This document shows, one piece after another, positions 16,074-23,609 of a stretch of 34,139 nucleotides of DNA. The stretch covers positions 1 to 34,139 of the IMG/VR virus record IMGVR_UViG_3300028920_000182; one strand, 5' to 3'. A program made the translations under genes and the position numbers. Every line of letters begins with the position of its first letter. Position 1 is the first letter of the stretch. The notes beneath the pieces are model-generated. The model did no database searches and was not told where the DNA came from. It was given only the letters and a program-made list of their open reading frames with translations. Origin of the DNA: a virus.

Positions 16074-16622
16074 TTAATATTTAAAAAACATATTTATCTC
16101 AAACTCACACCTTTCATTTACCTTAATGTGAGGTTTTTTGTTGAATTTATTTATCTCGCTCCACTCCTTGAATATACCTACTGGATTATTAGCAAGTATC
16201 TCATTGTGTAGTTCTGATGTTACTACGTTTCTTCTCCCCCACCTGTAACTCAATAATCCTATTGCATAACATTTGTTATCTGAGAGTTTGTATAACTCTC
16301 TCGCAAATTCAACTTCTAAATTAAATAATTCAATTAGCTTCTTGTCTGCATTTTTTTTACTAATTGTTGCTAAACTATCGTTAGTAAGAAATCCATAACC
16401 TACATACCATTTACCTTTTTCTTTGTAAGCTTTGGATTCAAATGTATCGTATTTTTTAATATGAGAGATACAAGCATAATAATCGGTGCTGTCTATTATT
16501 TCTTGCTTAATAGGGCGAATAGGTGGTTTGTTATTATATTTATTTGAAATAAAAATTGATAAAATCAAAAAATTTACTAAAATTAAAATGATTAATGTTA
16601 TTGTTTCTGTTTTTACTTTCAT
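16074..16622 (-). CDS. GH24 lysozyme-like protein with altered active site
   Basis: The 182-residue protein has an N-terminal membrane anchor (residues 7-25, hydrophobic, after a short basic start), then a region that aligns by eye with phage GH24 lysozymes: IKKYDTFESKAYKEKGKWYVGYGF (residues 55-78), a central helix pair, SYRWGRR (125-131) and the C-terminal HIKVNERCEFEINMF, which matches the usual R-x2-E-x3-L/F end helix. Where active GH24 enzymes have Glu, Asp and Thr, this one appears to have Asp59, Glu68 and Tyr73. It might be a SAR-type endolysin, or an inactive wall-binding or exclusion protein. An M15 endolysin lies elsewhere in the window. Confidence 0.7.
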   Translation of the reverse strand: MKVKTETITLIILILVNFLILSIFISNKYNNKPPIRPIKQEIIDSTDYYACISHIKKYDTFESKAYKEKGKWYVGYGFLTNDSLATISKKNADKKLIELFNLEVEFARELYKLSDNKCYAIGLLSYRWGRRNVVTSELHNEILANNPVGIFKEWSEINKFNKKPHIKVNERCEFEINMFFKY

Positions 16623-16626
16623 AATT

Positions 16627-17103
16627 TTATTTGGTTTTATATTCTTTTTCTAACATTGTAGATAATAAATTTGCAAATTCTTCTCCAATAAATTCTGTAA
16701 ATGTCATATAAGATTTATTATAATCTTTTGCATTTACAAATTCTGATATTAATAAATCAATTTTATTTGTTATTATTTTTTTATTTTTAACAATATGGTC
16801 TCTTGCAATATCAATATAATTATTGGGCAAATTATACGTTTTTAAACTTTTTATTAAAGCAAGTGTCTTTTTTTGCATTTCTTTTGCTAATTCATCTTTG
16901 TCAAAATCTTTTATATGCTCTTGAACTGCTAATAATGCACCTCGCATTAAATAAAAGTCGTAATTATCTTTATAGTGTGGATTTTTACTTCCTAAATGAG
17001 TTTCAAAATATCTATAAGCTACATTTTTTGCAACATCTTTTAATTCTTCTTCTGATAAGTATTTTTCTAATATTTCTAAATCTTTGATTTCTTCTTTTTT
17101 CAT
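16627..17103 (-). CDS. Hypothetical helical protein
   Basis: The 158-residue protein is almost entirely alpha-helical by inspection, acidic at the N-terminus (MKKEEIKDLEILEKYLSEEE) and Lys-rich at the end. It precedes the lysozyme-like gene by four bases, so both are co-translated. No domain recognised. Confidence 0.6.
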   Translation of the reverse strand: MKKEEIKDLEILEKYLSEEELKDVAKNVAYRYFETHLGSKNPHYKDNYDFYLMRGALLAVQEHIKDFDKDELAKEMQKKTLALIKSLKTYNLPNNYIDIARDHIVKNKKIITNKIDLLISEFVNAKDYNKSYMTFTEFIGEEFANLLSTMLEKEYKTK

Positions 17104-17166
17104 TTTTATATTGTTTAGTTGTTAAATAATTGTTTTTCAAATTTTGCACGTTTTGTCATTCCGATA

Positions 17167-17400
17167 TTAATTTTTTAAGTAATTTTTAACAATAGTTATA
17201 ATATTAATTTGTCCTGTATAAAATAAATTATCTTTTTTATTTGCAACTTCTTCTAACTCTTTTAAATGGCTTAAGCATAAATCAATTCTCGGTTGTTGGT
17301 TTTTTAATGAATTTATTTGCTTGTATAACTCATTGTTTTTTTCTTCTAAAATATCATTTGCTTCTTGTAGTTCTTCTAATTTGGTTTTTTGGTTTTCCAT
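17167..17400 (-). CDS. Hypothetical coiled-coil protein
   Basis: The first 45 of 77 residues form a clear coiled coil (KLEELQEANDILEEKNNELY and on), followed by a short helical tail. Such small coiled coils are common in Bacteroidota phages; no function can be assigned. It starts four bases after the 106-residue gene. Confidence 0.6.
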   Translation of the reverse strand: MENQKTKLEELQEANDILEEKNNELYKQINSLKNQQPRIDLCLSHLKELEEVANKKDNLFYTGQINIITIVKNYLKN

Positions 17401-17404
17401 TGGT

Positions 17405-17725
17405 TTATCTATTATATTGATTTATAAAATTGTGAAAATTGTCTTCCATTTCTTCTTGCTGTTCTATTGTTAGATATTTATTACTATTTCTTTTTTTAAT
17501 AAAAAATTCATGCAAAAGATTTTCAAACTGTTCTGGATAATCAGCAAGAACCCTTTCTTTTATATGTGTATGATTTATTGGCATTTCAATAAGTGCATCA
17601 AATACTTCATCGCAATTTAATAATTTAGTAACGTTTTTAGCATTCTCAGCACTTATTTCAAAAAAATCTTCTTCAATATCTAACTTTAACCCTTTGTTGT
17701 AATACTCTACTTTTAATAATTCCAT
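17405..17725 (-). CDS. Hypothetical protein
   Basis: The 106-residue acidic protein begins with strands (MELLKVEYYNKGLKLDIEEDFFEI) and then becomes helical, with a Lys/Asn-rich, Gln/Glu-rich C-terminus (YLTIEQQEEMEDNFHNFINQ). No family recognised. Four bases separate it from the neighbours on both sides, indicating one operon from 18726 down to 17167. Confidence 0.6.
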   Translation of the reverse strand: MELLKVEYYNKGLKLDIEEDFFEISAENAKNVTKLLNCDEVFDALIEMPINHTHIKERVLADYPEQFENLLHEFFIKKRNSNKYLTIEQQEEMEDNFHNFINQYNR

Positions 17726-17729
17726 AATA

Positions 17730-17915
17730 TTATTTATTTTTAAGTTTTTGTATTAATTTAAATATTCTATAATTTATTCTAATATGAAAATTATCCCAAG
17801 GGGCTTTTTTCCCAATAGTTAGATAATAACCATTTTCATATTCAATTGTTTCAATTATTATTTTTTTCATATCTTTATTATTATGTTTAAAACTATTTTT
17901 AATCTGGTATTTCAT
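17730..17915 (-). CDS. Small basic hypothetical protein
   Basis: The 61-residue basic protein may start at Met1 or at the internal Met16 (MKKIIIETIEYENGYYLTIG), which would give a 46-residue product in better keeping with neighbours beginning MKK. Met1 overlaps the upstream gene by 17 bases. The core is strand-rich with a Lys-rich C-terminal helix. Function unknown. Confidence 0.55.
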   Translation of the reverse strand: MKYQIKNSFKHNNKDMKKIIIETIEYENGYYLTIGKKAPWDNFHIRINYRIFKLIQKLKNK

Positions 17916-18210
17916 TATTTAAATTATGATTTTTCTCTCCTGATAATAATTCAGCATTTGAATAATCAATGTATATTTTTGTATGTGGATTGTGATTTTC
18001 TAATAAATATCTAATTGCTGGTTCTACTGCCTTATCAAAAGAATTTATATTAAAAATATTATTCAAATATTTTTTCAATCTTATTGCGGTTTCTTCATCT
18101 GCCATTTTAAAATAATCTTTTGCTTCTGGATTAATTCCCGTAAAAGAAATTCCAAATTCTGTAGGATTAGTTGAATGTTCTTCGCTTGTTGTTACTATTA
18201 ATTTTTTCAT
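17899..18210 (-). CDS. Hypothetical protein
   Basis: The 103-residue protein starts with a strand (MKKLIVTTSE), followed by mixed alpha/beta sequence. The start lies within the AAACAAATAAAATTATG leader that is repeated through this region. Its ATG overlaps the stop of the 100-residue gene (ATGA). No family recognised. Confidence 0.6.
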   Translation of the reverse strand: MKKLIVTTSEEHSTNPTEFGISFTGINPEAKDYFKMADEETAIRLKKYLNNIFNINSFDKAVEPAIRYLLENHNPHTKIYIDYSNAELLSGEKNHNLNNEIPD

Positions 18211-18509
18211 AATTTTATTTGTTTAATTAAGTTAATTAATTCATCTTTATTCTCTTCATCTATAAATGGTAGAGAAATAAAATCTACTTTATTAAAATCT
18301 GATTTCTTTATATAGTTAAAAAAACAACTCCAACTACAAAAATCAACATTAATAGATTTTTTATTAGTTTTTTTGTAATAAATTGTTGCTTCTAATTTTT
18401 TTAGCCTTGTAAATTCTTTTTGGCATAAATCACAACCATAAACTTCATTCTCTACAACTCTTTTTTGTTTTACCAAAACTTCCTTATAAACTGCTTTTTT
18501 TATTATCAT
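18207..18509 (-). CDS. Putative zinc-binding protein
   Basis: The 100-residue protein has CDLC at residues 26-29 and C58/C62 in DFCSWSC, a spacing suited to a treble-clef zinc finger with SWSCFF resembling MYM/TRASH-type or HNH-adjacent knuckles. Flanking sequence is Lys-rich. Its final residues KQIKL and stop are encoded within the leader motif of the next gene, so that the leader doubles as coding sequence. Function unknown. Confidence 0.65.
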   Translation of the reverse strand: MIIKKAVYKEVLVKQKRVVENEVYGCDLCQKEFTRLKKLEATIYYKKTNKKSINVDFCSWSCFFNYIKKSDFNKVDFISLPFIDEENKDELINLIKQIKL

Positions 18510-18513
18510 AATT

Positions 18514-18726
18514 TTATTTGTTTTTGTTATCTAAATAGAATACCAATGGAACTAATACTGAGATACAGCTTGATACACCCATAAAGAATAGCACTATCTC
18601 TTTGCTAAAATCACTCCAATAGCATACATTTAAATTACAATTACATAAAGCACCACCTAAATATAATATTAAAGTGCAAATATTAATTGTAATAAATATT
18701 AATAATAATTCTAAATGTTTTTTCAT
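18514..18726 (-). CDS. Small membrane protein, two TM segments
   Basis: The 70-residue protein has two hydrophobic spans, residues 7-26 (LLLIFITINICTLILYLGGA) and 45-64, separated by a Cys-containing loop (CNCNLNVC). It ends with a short charged tail (DNKNK). Holin-like topology is possible, but it lies among early-type genes and not in the lysis module, so an accessory membrane or exclusion role is equally likely. Confidence 0.6.
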   Translation of the reverse strand: MKKHLELLLIFITINICTLILYLGGALCNCNLNVCYWSDFSKEIVLFFMGVSSCISVLVPLVFYLDNKNK

Positions 18727-18739
18727 AATTTTATTTTTT

Positions 18740-19462
18740 TTATATAGTTTTTAAAAATTTATATAGTTCCTTATTCCATCTTGCATCATCTAATGCATTA
18801 TGCTCATTTGTTTGTTTTGGATAATCTAAATTATTTGACATATTATTTATAAAGTTTTTTCCACCATTTTTAATATATTCTTCTTTTTTAAGATTATATA
18901 TTCTATCAGATTCTTGTTTTAAATCTTTACAATACATAGGAAATCCTTTTGGAAGGTCTTTCATATACCCAAATAACCAACAGAATACTACCCAATCATA
19001 ATCAGCATAATATGCATAAAATTCTGGATTTAATGATTTATCATTAATTTCATATCTTTTAGCTTCTTGTAAAGTAGATAATCCAAATAGATTATTACTT
19101 TTTCCATATATAAATTCAACAATCTCTTCTGCTATTTGTTTATTAGGTTTTCCAAATTTATTAATAAGTTTTTTAAGATTGCAATATGTAAATTTAGGTT
19201 TAAAAAATCCATGATTAGTATAATAAAATCCTTCAAATATAGATTTAAGAACATTTTCTCTAATCCAATAATTTTTAATACCATTAACTAAATCGTATCT
19301 ATTCCAAGCTTCTTTAAGATTAAATTCTTTAGAAATTGCATAATATTCTCTACCTTCTTCATTCACTATTCCAATACTTATTAAATCTATAGTTGGTTTT
19401 GTTTTACTAAATAAAGTATTTTGGTTTCCTTCTAAAAATTCTGTATCTAAAAAATATTTCAT
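18740..19462 (-). CDS. DEDDh 3'-5' exonuclease (Rv2179c/RNase T-like)
   Basis: The 240-residue protein shows all four acidic motifs of a DEDDh exonuclease: FLDTEF (Asp6, Glu8), YADYDW (Asp154 or Asp156) and HNALDDA (His221, Asp226). The early IDLISIGIV strand and NEEGREYYAIS stretch match the family of Rv2179c-like 3'-5' exoribonucleases. It might trim host or phage RNA or single-stranded DNA ends. An AAACAAATAAAATTATG leader precedes the start. Confidence 0.85.
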   Translation of the reverse strand: MKYFLDTEFLEGNQNTLFSKTKPTIDLISIGIVNEEGREYYAISKEFNLKEAWNRYDLVNGIKNYWIRENVLKSIFEGFYYTNHGFFKPKFTYCNLKKLINKFGKPNKQIAEEIVEFIYGKSNNLFGLSTLQEAKRYEINDKSLNPEFYAYYADYDWVVFCWLFGYMKDLPKGFPMYCKDLKQESDRIYNLKKEEYIKNGGKNFINNMSNNLDYPKQTNEHNALDDARWNKELYKFLKTI

Positions 19463-19466
19463 AATT

Positions 19467-19613
19467 TTATTTGTTTAATCTTTTTTCTAATTCATTTAAT
19501 AATTTTCTTGCCTTAGCACAATTATCAGATTCATCTCCGTGAAGTGTTTGCTCCATATTAGATAATATTTCATCTATTTCTTCTAATCTTGCTATAATTT
19601 CTATTGTTTCCAT
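19467..19613 (-). CDS. Small coiled-coil protein (48 residues)
   Basis: The ATG at 19613 has the leader AACAAATAAAATA. The product begins METIEIIARLEEIDEILSNM and ends KLLNELEKRLNK, an acidic helical hairpin with one Cys. It stops four bases before the exonuclease start region and follows the 64-residue gene by four bases, fitting the operon. No family recognised; too short for routine ORF lists. Confidence 0.6.
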   Translation of the reverse strand: METIEIIARLEEIDEILSNMEQTLHGDESDNCAKARKLLNELEKRLNK

Positions 19614-19617
19614 TATT

Positions 19618-19812
19618 TTATTTGTTTTTAATTACTTTAATAATTTTTCTAAAATCAATTAAATCTTGTCCGTAATTAGCATAAACGCCAAAACATTTTT
19701 CTTGTTTATCAATCATTGCTATTTTAGCAGATTCTATTTTGTTTTTGTATTTCCAATAAATAGTATCTCCTGCTTTTAAATTTAGTAATTCTTCTTCTGT
19801 TATTGTTTTCAT
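19618..19812 (-). CDS. Hypothetical beta-rich protein
   Basis: The 64-residue protein has a 'LNLKAGDTIYWKYKNKIESAKI' core that looks like a small SH3-like barrel, as in several phage accessory proteins. No named family is certain. It begins at the common AATAAAATTATG leader and ends four bases before the next gene. Confidence 0.6.
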   Translation of the reverse strand: MKTITEEELLNLKAGDTIYWKYKNKIESAKIAMIDKQEKCFGVYANYGQDLIDFRKIIKVIKNK

Positions 19813-19816
19813 AATT

Positions 19817-20134
19817 TTATTTTGTTAATATTAATACTAAAATTGCCACAAAGATAATAAAAAAAAATATTATCCATCTAACTAATTTTCTAAATTTCTT
19901 GTAATATATTTGTTCTTGTTGAAAATATTCTTTTTTTGAATTTTCTGTTTCTGCAAGATTTTGTAAATTAAGATAATCATTCTTAAATATTTGTTTTTGT
20001 TCAGCACAATAAGTATTTTCTTTTTTTAATTCTTTAATAGAAAAAACTTTATCTTTACAATATACATACGTCAAATTTTGTGCTTTTAAATTAGAACAAT
20101 TTTGACATTGTTCGTAAATATTATTTGTTTTCAT
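19817..20134 (-). CDS. Membrane-anchored zinc-finger-like protein
   Basis: The 105-residue protein begins with CQNCSNLK (Cys10, Cys13), with C26 and C43 further on that could complete a metal site. It ends with a hydrophobic span, residues 87-103 (WIIFFFIIFVAILVLIL), giving a C-tail-anchored topology with a charged coiled-coil middle. It is the first gene after an operator/promoter module and probably leads an operon extending to the lysozyme-like gene. Function unknown. Confidence 0.65.
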   Translation of the reverse strand: MKTNNIYEQCQNCSNLKAQNLTYVYCKDKVFSIKELKKENTYCAEQKQIFKNDYLNLQNLAETENSKKEYFQQEQIYYKKFRKLVRWIIFFFIIFVAILVLILTK

Positions 20135-20152
20135 ATAATTTTGTTAATTTAT

Positions 20153-20232
20153 TTTACAAAAATAGTTATTTATTTAATTCATTTTATTTTATAATCTTGT
20201 AATATTACATAATTTTAATTGATATTTGTCAA
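20153..20232 (-). promoter_or_regulatory. Early promoter/operator module, copy 1
   Basis: On the minus strand, operator TTGACAAATATCAA (20219-20232) is followed after nine bases by TGTAAT (20204-20209), and about 50 bases further by the -7 box TATTTTTG (20157-20164). The operator overlaps the last codon of the gene upstream. No good -33 element is visible, so an activator may be needed. It would drive genes from 20134 leftwards. Confidence 0.6.
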
Positions 20233-20573
20233 TGTTTTGTATTTTGCATTTCATTTTTTAAATAACTTATCTGGGTCCTGATAATATCTAATATTGAATA
20301 ACCAGCTTTAATTACATATCTTAATTTATACAAGAGAGGATAAGCCACTTCTGCTGAATTAACTGCTCTATTTACATTCAGTTTTTTTTCTGTTGTCAAA
20401 ACATAAACATACTTTTCAAAGTTATTGTGCTGTCTTGTTTTCTCCTCTGATAGCCAATACAATATTGCTGATATTTGTTGTGCCAAATATACTAATGTCG
20501 TTCCGTCGGACAATTGTGTCTCCTGATACTCTTCAATTAAATCATTTAATTTTGATATGTTTTTTTCTATCAT
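20229..20573 (-). CDS. Hypothetical helical protein of the replication block
   Basis: The 114-residue protein is helical (residues 1-20, 26-50, 62-110) with no cysteine. It follows the VRR-NUC gene by 13 bases. It is similar in size and style to small unnamed proteins near replication genes in Bacteroidota phages. Its final codons overlap the operator of the next promoter. Confidence 0.6.
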   Translation of the reverse strand: MIEKNISKLNDLIEEYQETQLSDGTTLVYLAQQISAILYWLSEEKTRQHNNFEKYVYVLTTEKKLNVNRAVNSAEVAYPLLYKLRYVIKAGYSILDIIRTQISYLKNEMQNTKH

Positions 20574-20586
20574 ACTAATATTTTTT

Positions 20587-20937
20587 TTAATAAAACAAAT
20601 ATTTTTTAATTATTTTTTCAAAGTCATCAAACGAATAACAAACTTCACACATATACCCATTTTGTCTAAACAATTCCATTTGATATATTTGGTTTTCTGT
20701 TGGTTTGTTCTTGCCAAATTTCATTTCAATAAATAAACCTGAATATGTTTTTGTTGGTTTTGCAAACATTAAATCAGGAACTCCACTTAAAACCCCTTCT
20801 CTTTTTAGCTTAATAGCAACTTGCAAATTTCTTTTTCCTCCATTTGGTATTGCAAATAGTAAATTTGAATATTGAGGATATTGATAACGAAACCATTTTA
20901 TACATTCACATTGTAGTTTATGTTCTAAGTTTTTCAT
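20587..20937 (-). CDS. VRR-NUC domain nuclease
   Basis: The 116-residue protein is a complete VRR-NUC domain. It shows the motif order of the family: HKLQCECIKWFRYQYP, IPNGGKRN, LKREGVLSGVPDLMFAKP (catalytic Asp after the Val-Pro), then LFIEMKFGKNKPTENQ (Glu-x-Lys) and a final helix. Such minimal phage nucleases are thought to resolve branched DNA. It sits three bases downstream of the DnaB gene. Confident at family level. Confidence 0.85.
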   Translation of the reverse strand: MKNLEHKLQCECIKWFRYQYPQYSNLLFAIPNGGKRNLQVAIKLKREGVLSGVPDLMFAKPTKTYSGLFIEMKFGKNKPTENQIYQMELFRQNGYMCEVCYSFDDFEKIIKKYLFY

Positions 20938-20940
20938 ATT

Positions 20941-22254
20941 CTAAAAATTTAAATTATTGCCAAAATTGGCTATTTGATAATCGTGTTCCATTTTTACAAA
21001 TCCTGTTGAACCTTCTCTATATTTTGCTATATCTATCTCTATTTCTTTATTATTAAAATCTTTGGAATAATAAGCATCTCTATATAAAAATATAATAATA
21101 TCAGCATCTTGCTCTAACTCCCCACTATCTCGCAAATCACTCAATATTGGTCGCTTATTTCCTCTTGTTTCAGGTGCTCTGCTTAACTGATGTAATGCTA
21201 TTATTGGAATATCACACCTCTTAGCAAGTCCTTTTAAGCTATGACTTATGTTTCCAAGTTCTATATTTCTACTATCTTTATTTGGAAGTTTTATTAATCC
21301 TAAATAATCTATTATTACATAATCAGGTTTTTGCATTATTGTAAGTGTTTCAATTTCTGCAATACTTAACCCTGATTTATCTTCAATTTTTAAATTCCAA
21401 TTTGATATTTCTCTAATTACTTTTAATAATTTTTCTTCTTCTCCTTTATATAATTGACCTGTTCTGTATCTTTTATTGTCAATTTCTGCTTCTGCAATTA
21501 TTATTCTTGATGTCAATTTGTTTTTTGTCATCTCTAAACTTATAATAAGTCCTTTTTTATTATCTTTACTATAATTCCTTGCTATTTGTAAAGCAAATGA
21601 TGTCTTACCCATTGATGGCCTCGCCGCTAATAATATCAAATCTCCTCTCTCTATTATTAAATTGTCTGACAAATCACTCATTTTTAAATCATATTCGTTT
21701 TTTATTTCTTGCTTTTTCTTTTTATAGTATGTTTCTACATTTAACAATAATAAATCTGTAAATGATAACGACTTTGTATTTATTCCTAAATATTTGGAAG
21801 TAATATTATCAATTTCATTTTTCATAAATTCAACTTCTTCTGTAATATTAATTTCTGCTGATAATCTTTGCTCCTGTAATTTATTAAATTCGTTTAATTT
21901 TCTTTTAAGATATTTTTCTAATATTAATTTTGCATAATCTCTAATAGCAGTAGATGTTAATATTCCTGTTGTTAATTTATTTACAAATAAAACACCACCT
22001 GCTTTTTCTAATAAATTTTTATTTCTTAAATGTTCTACAAGCGTTAATATATCAATGTGTAATTTATTGTTAAACATATAAGATATTTCAGTGTATAATA
22101 TTTGATGTTTTTCTTCATAAAACATTTCAGTAGTTAATATATCATTTACGTTAATAAAGCTGTTCTGGTCTGATATTATCATTCCAATTAATTTATTTTC
22201 TATATTACTTGTATCTATTTGATAAATTTCATTATCTAATGTTATTGTTTCCAT
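20941..22254 (-). CDS. dnaB: Replicative DNA helicase (DnaB-like)
   Basis: The 437-residue protein has an N-terminal DnaB-N helical domain (residues ~1-110) and the RecA-like helicase core. Walker A is ARPSMGKTSF (211-220); Walker B is the DYVIIDYLGLI strand; LHQLSRAPETR and LSDLRDSGELEQDADIIIFLYRD are the H3/H4 motifs with the arginine finger region. It should unwind DNA at phage forks as a hexamer. The upstream DUF1376-type protein may load it. Length is typical of the family. Confidence 0.93.
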   Translation of the reverse strand: METITLDNEIYQIDTSNIENKLIGMIISDQNSFINVNDILTTEMFYEEKHQILYTEISYMFNNKLHIDILTLVEHLRNKNLLEKAGGVLFVNKLTTGILTSTAIRDYAKLILEKYLKRKLNEFNKLQEQRLSAEINITEEVEFMKNEIDNITSKYLGINTKSLSFTDLLLLNVETYYKKKKQEIKNEYDLKMSDLSDNLIIERGDLILLAARPSMGKTSFALQIARNYSKDNKKGLIISLEMTKNKLTSRIIIAEAEIDNKRYRTGQLYKGEEEKLLKVIREISNWNLKIEDKSGLSIAEIETLTIMQKPDYVIIDYLGLIKLPNKDSRNIELGNISHSLKGLAKRCDIPIIALHQLSRAPETRGNKRPILSDLRDSGELEQDADIIIFLYRDAYYSKDFNNKEIEIDIAKYREGSTGFVKMEHDYQIANFGNNLNF

Positions 22255-22256
22255 AA

Positions 22257-22991
22257 TTAATTTAATTGTCTGTTACGAATTGGTTCGTTATTTTGCTTAT
22301 CTGCTATTATTTCGTCATTCCAGCTTTTGTTGTTTAAAAAGGTCTCTGGATTTTTCCTAAATTTTTTATCAGGTTGAGATAATTTATATTTAGGTATGTA
22401 TTTTATTATATCTTCTCTTTCAATATCTTTTAGTTTTTTCCATTTATTAATTAGTTTTTCTTTGTTACCTATTTTTTTATCATATAAATTCCAAAAAATA
22501 TCAAACTCTATATTTATATTTTTATTTATAATTACATCTTCATTTTCATATTCATTTTCATATTCAGAGTTTGCTTTAATATTTGCTTGAGCAAAATTTT
22601 TATTTTTATTCATTGTTTTTTTACCACCTTTTGAACCTGATATTGCTCTTGTATTACTTAGTAAATTGTCCTTAACCATACGTTTTTGAATTAACAAATC
22701 TTCTTCAATTATTAACACATTTTCATCTATTAACTCTGTTAAACACCTTTCAATTAATTGCAATTCATAAGGTAAATGTTTAGCAAGTTTTATAGCAAAA
22801 TTTTTTATTTGCTTATCAGTTTGCTTATCTTTTTGCTTAAGCAAAATTGTTCCATATTGTTCTGATTTATGCATTATACACATTAAACGAATATATACAC
22901 CAGTAGCTTCTGCTGAACATTCAATTAATTTCTCATCCGTTAGAAAATCCTGAACATATAAAGGAATGTATGGTTGATTTCTTAACGCCAT
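22257..22991 (-). CDS. DUF1376-type replication protein, possible helicase loader
   Basis: The 244-residue protein opens PYIPLYVQDFLTDEKLIECSAEATGVYIRLM, a DUF1376-like winged-helix start found in phage replication initiators. A Glu/Asn-rich linker (~residues 140-165) joins it to a C-terminal helical region with FDIFWNLYDKKIGNKEKLINKWKKL and FRKNPETFLNNKSWNDEI, recalling DnaD/DnaT-type domains. Adjacent to dnaB by two bases, it probably loads or recruits the helicase. It overlaps the GIY-YIG-like gene by 10 bases. Confidence 0.75.
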   Translation of the reverse strand: MALRNQPYIPLYVQDFLTDEKLIECSAEATGVYIRLMCIMHKSEQYGTILLKQKDKQTDKQIKNFAIKLAKHLPYELQLIERCLTELIDENVLIIEEDLLIQKRMVKDNLLSNTRAISGSKGGKKTMNKNKNFAQANIKANSEYENEYENEDVIINKNINIEFDIFWNLYDKKIGNKEKLINKWKKLKDIEREDIIKYIPKYKLSQPDKKFRKNPETFLNNKSWNDEIIADKQNNEPIRNRQLN

Positions 22992-23329
22992 GATATTAAC
23001 ATATTTTCGGTTATATAATCAAATTCATTTATTAAATTATTTAAAAGTGTTTTATATATATTTATATTTATATTTTTAAAACACTCTGTATATCCTCCAA
23101 ATTTTATTTTAGGAATATATTGTTTAAAATTTGTTTGTAATATTTTTTCTGTATTTAAACAATTTTCCCAAGTCATTCCATACACCATAAGAACTATCTC
23201 AACTGAATATCCAAATTTCATTATTTGATAAAATCTGCAATATTTATGAACAGATGTTCCTATTTTAAAAAATTCTTCATTTTCATTAAATACCCTTATT
23301 AAATAAAGGTTCATTTTTTTGTAATTCAT
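22982..23329 (-). CDS. GIY-YIG superfamily nuclease-like protein
   Basis: The 115-residue protein (start at Met1 or Met6) has the T5orf172/MUG113 pattern: LYLIRVFNENEEFFKIGTS (the Y-x-I...KIG pair), an Arg (CRFYQIM), and a conserved Glu in NTEKILQTNFKQYIPK, followed by GGYTECF. Many such proteins are homing or repair nucleases; short ones like this may be accessory. It lies at the head of the replication operon and overlaps the DUF1376 gene. Confidence 0.7.
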   Translation of the reverse strand: MNYKKMNLYLIRVFNENEEFFKIGTSVHKYCRFYQIMKFGYSVEIVLMVYGMTWENCLNTEKILQTNFKQYIPKIKFGGYTECFKNININIYKTLLNNLINEFDYITENMLISWR

Positions 23330-23444
23330 GTCCGATGTCTCCTATAAATCCAAAGAGAAAAGGGAGCTGAGACAGGCGGACAACCTTGAAAGCCCCCCAA
23401 TCAGTTTGGAATATTTTTAATAAATAATTTTTAATTTTAATCAT
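23286..23444 (-). CDS. Leader ORF overlapping the GIY-YIG gene
   Basis: From the ATG at 23444 the frame gives 52 residues, MIKIKNYLLKIFQTDWGAF, then a hydrophobic LPFLFGFIGDIGHEL stretch. It is the first frame after the promoter at 23466-23496 and overlaps the next gene by 44 bases. The ATG lies at the foot of a 9-bp hairpin, so translation could be controlled. The middle of the frame is unusually GC-rich for this genome, so conservation of a leader RNA may explain it instead of coding. Confidence 0.4.
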   Translation of the reverse strand: MIKIKNYLLKIFQTDWGAFKVVRLSQLPFLFGFIGDIGHELQKNEPLFNKGI

Positions 23445-23452
23445 TGTCCGCC
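23375..23452 (-). promoter_or_regulatory. Long-range hairpin in the replication-operon leader
   Basis: GGCGGACAA (minus strand, 23444-23452) pairs perfectly with TTGTCCGCC (23375-23383), closing a 60-base loop that holds the GC-rich CCAAACTGATTGGGGGG stretch. The stem starts within about 15 bases of the expected transcription start and includes the first base of the ATG of the 52-residue ORF. It may be an RNA switch or a protein-binding leader. Confidence 0.5.
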
Positions 23453-23465
23453 ATTTAATATTTTG

Positions 23466-23496
23466 CAAATATACACATTATTTTTTAATAAACAAG
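23466..23496 (-). promoter_or_regulatory. Promoter of the replication operon
   Basis: The minus strand reads CTTG, 19 bases, TATATTTG, a good match to the Bacteroidota consensus. It lies in a non-coding stretch just before the hairpin leader and should drive the GIY-YIG-like gene, the DUF1376 gene, dnaB, the VRR-NUC gene and the 114-residue gene. Confidence 0.7.
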
Positions 23497-23505
23497 AAAA
23501 AGTTA

Positions 23506-23598
23506 TTAACATTTTTTAAAAACTTTGTTAATAATTCCATCAAACCACAAAAGCAGTTCAAATATCATTTTTGATAAATATAATTTAATTGTTTTCAT
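23506..23598 (-). CDS. Possible micro-protein (30 residues)
   Basis: From the ATG at 23598 (leader AACAAAATAACTT, as ahead of other genes here) the frame encodes MKTIKLYLSKMIFELLLWFD and a short basic end with Cys. It would be an amphipathic or membrane-active peptide. It fills the otherwise empty space between the 82-residue gene and the replication promoter. Only the leader supports it. Confidence 0.4.
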   Translation of the reverse strand: MKTIKLYLSKMIFELLLWFDGIINKVFKKC

Positions 23599-23609
23599 AA
23601 GTTATTTTG

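Noticed and set aside
17112-17154. 14-codon frame MTKRAKFEKQLFNN between two genes
   Set aside because: Too short to support; the leader-like sequence after it belongs to the 158-residue gene.
23556-23575. TATCATTTTTGATA as a fourth operator copy
   Set aside because: The half-sites are in opposite order to TTGATAAATATCAA and the TGTAAT and -7 elements are not at the conserved spacing.
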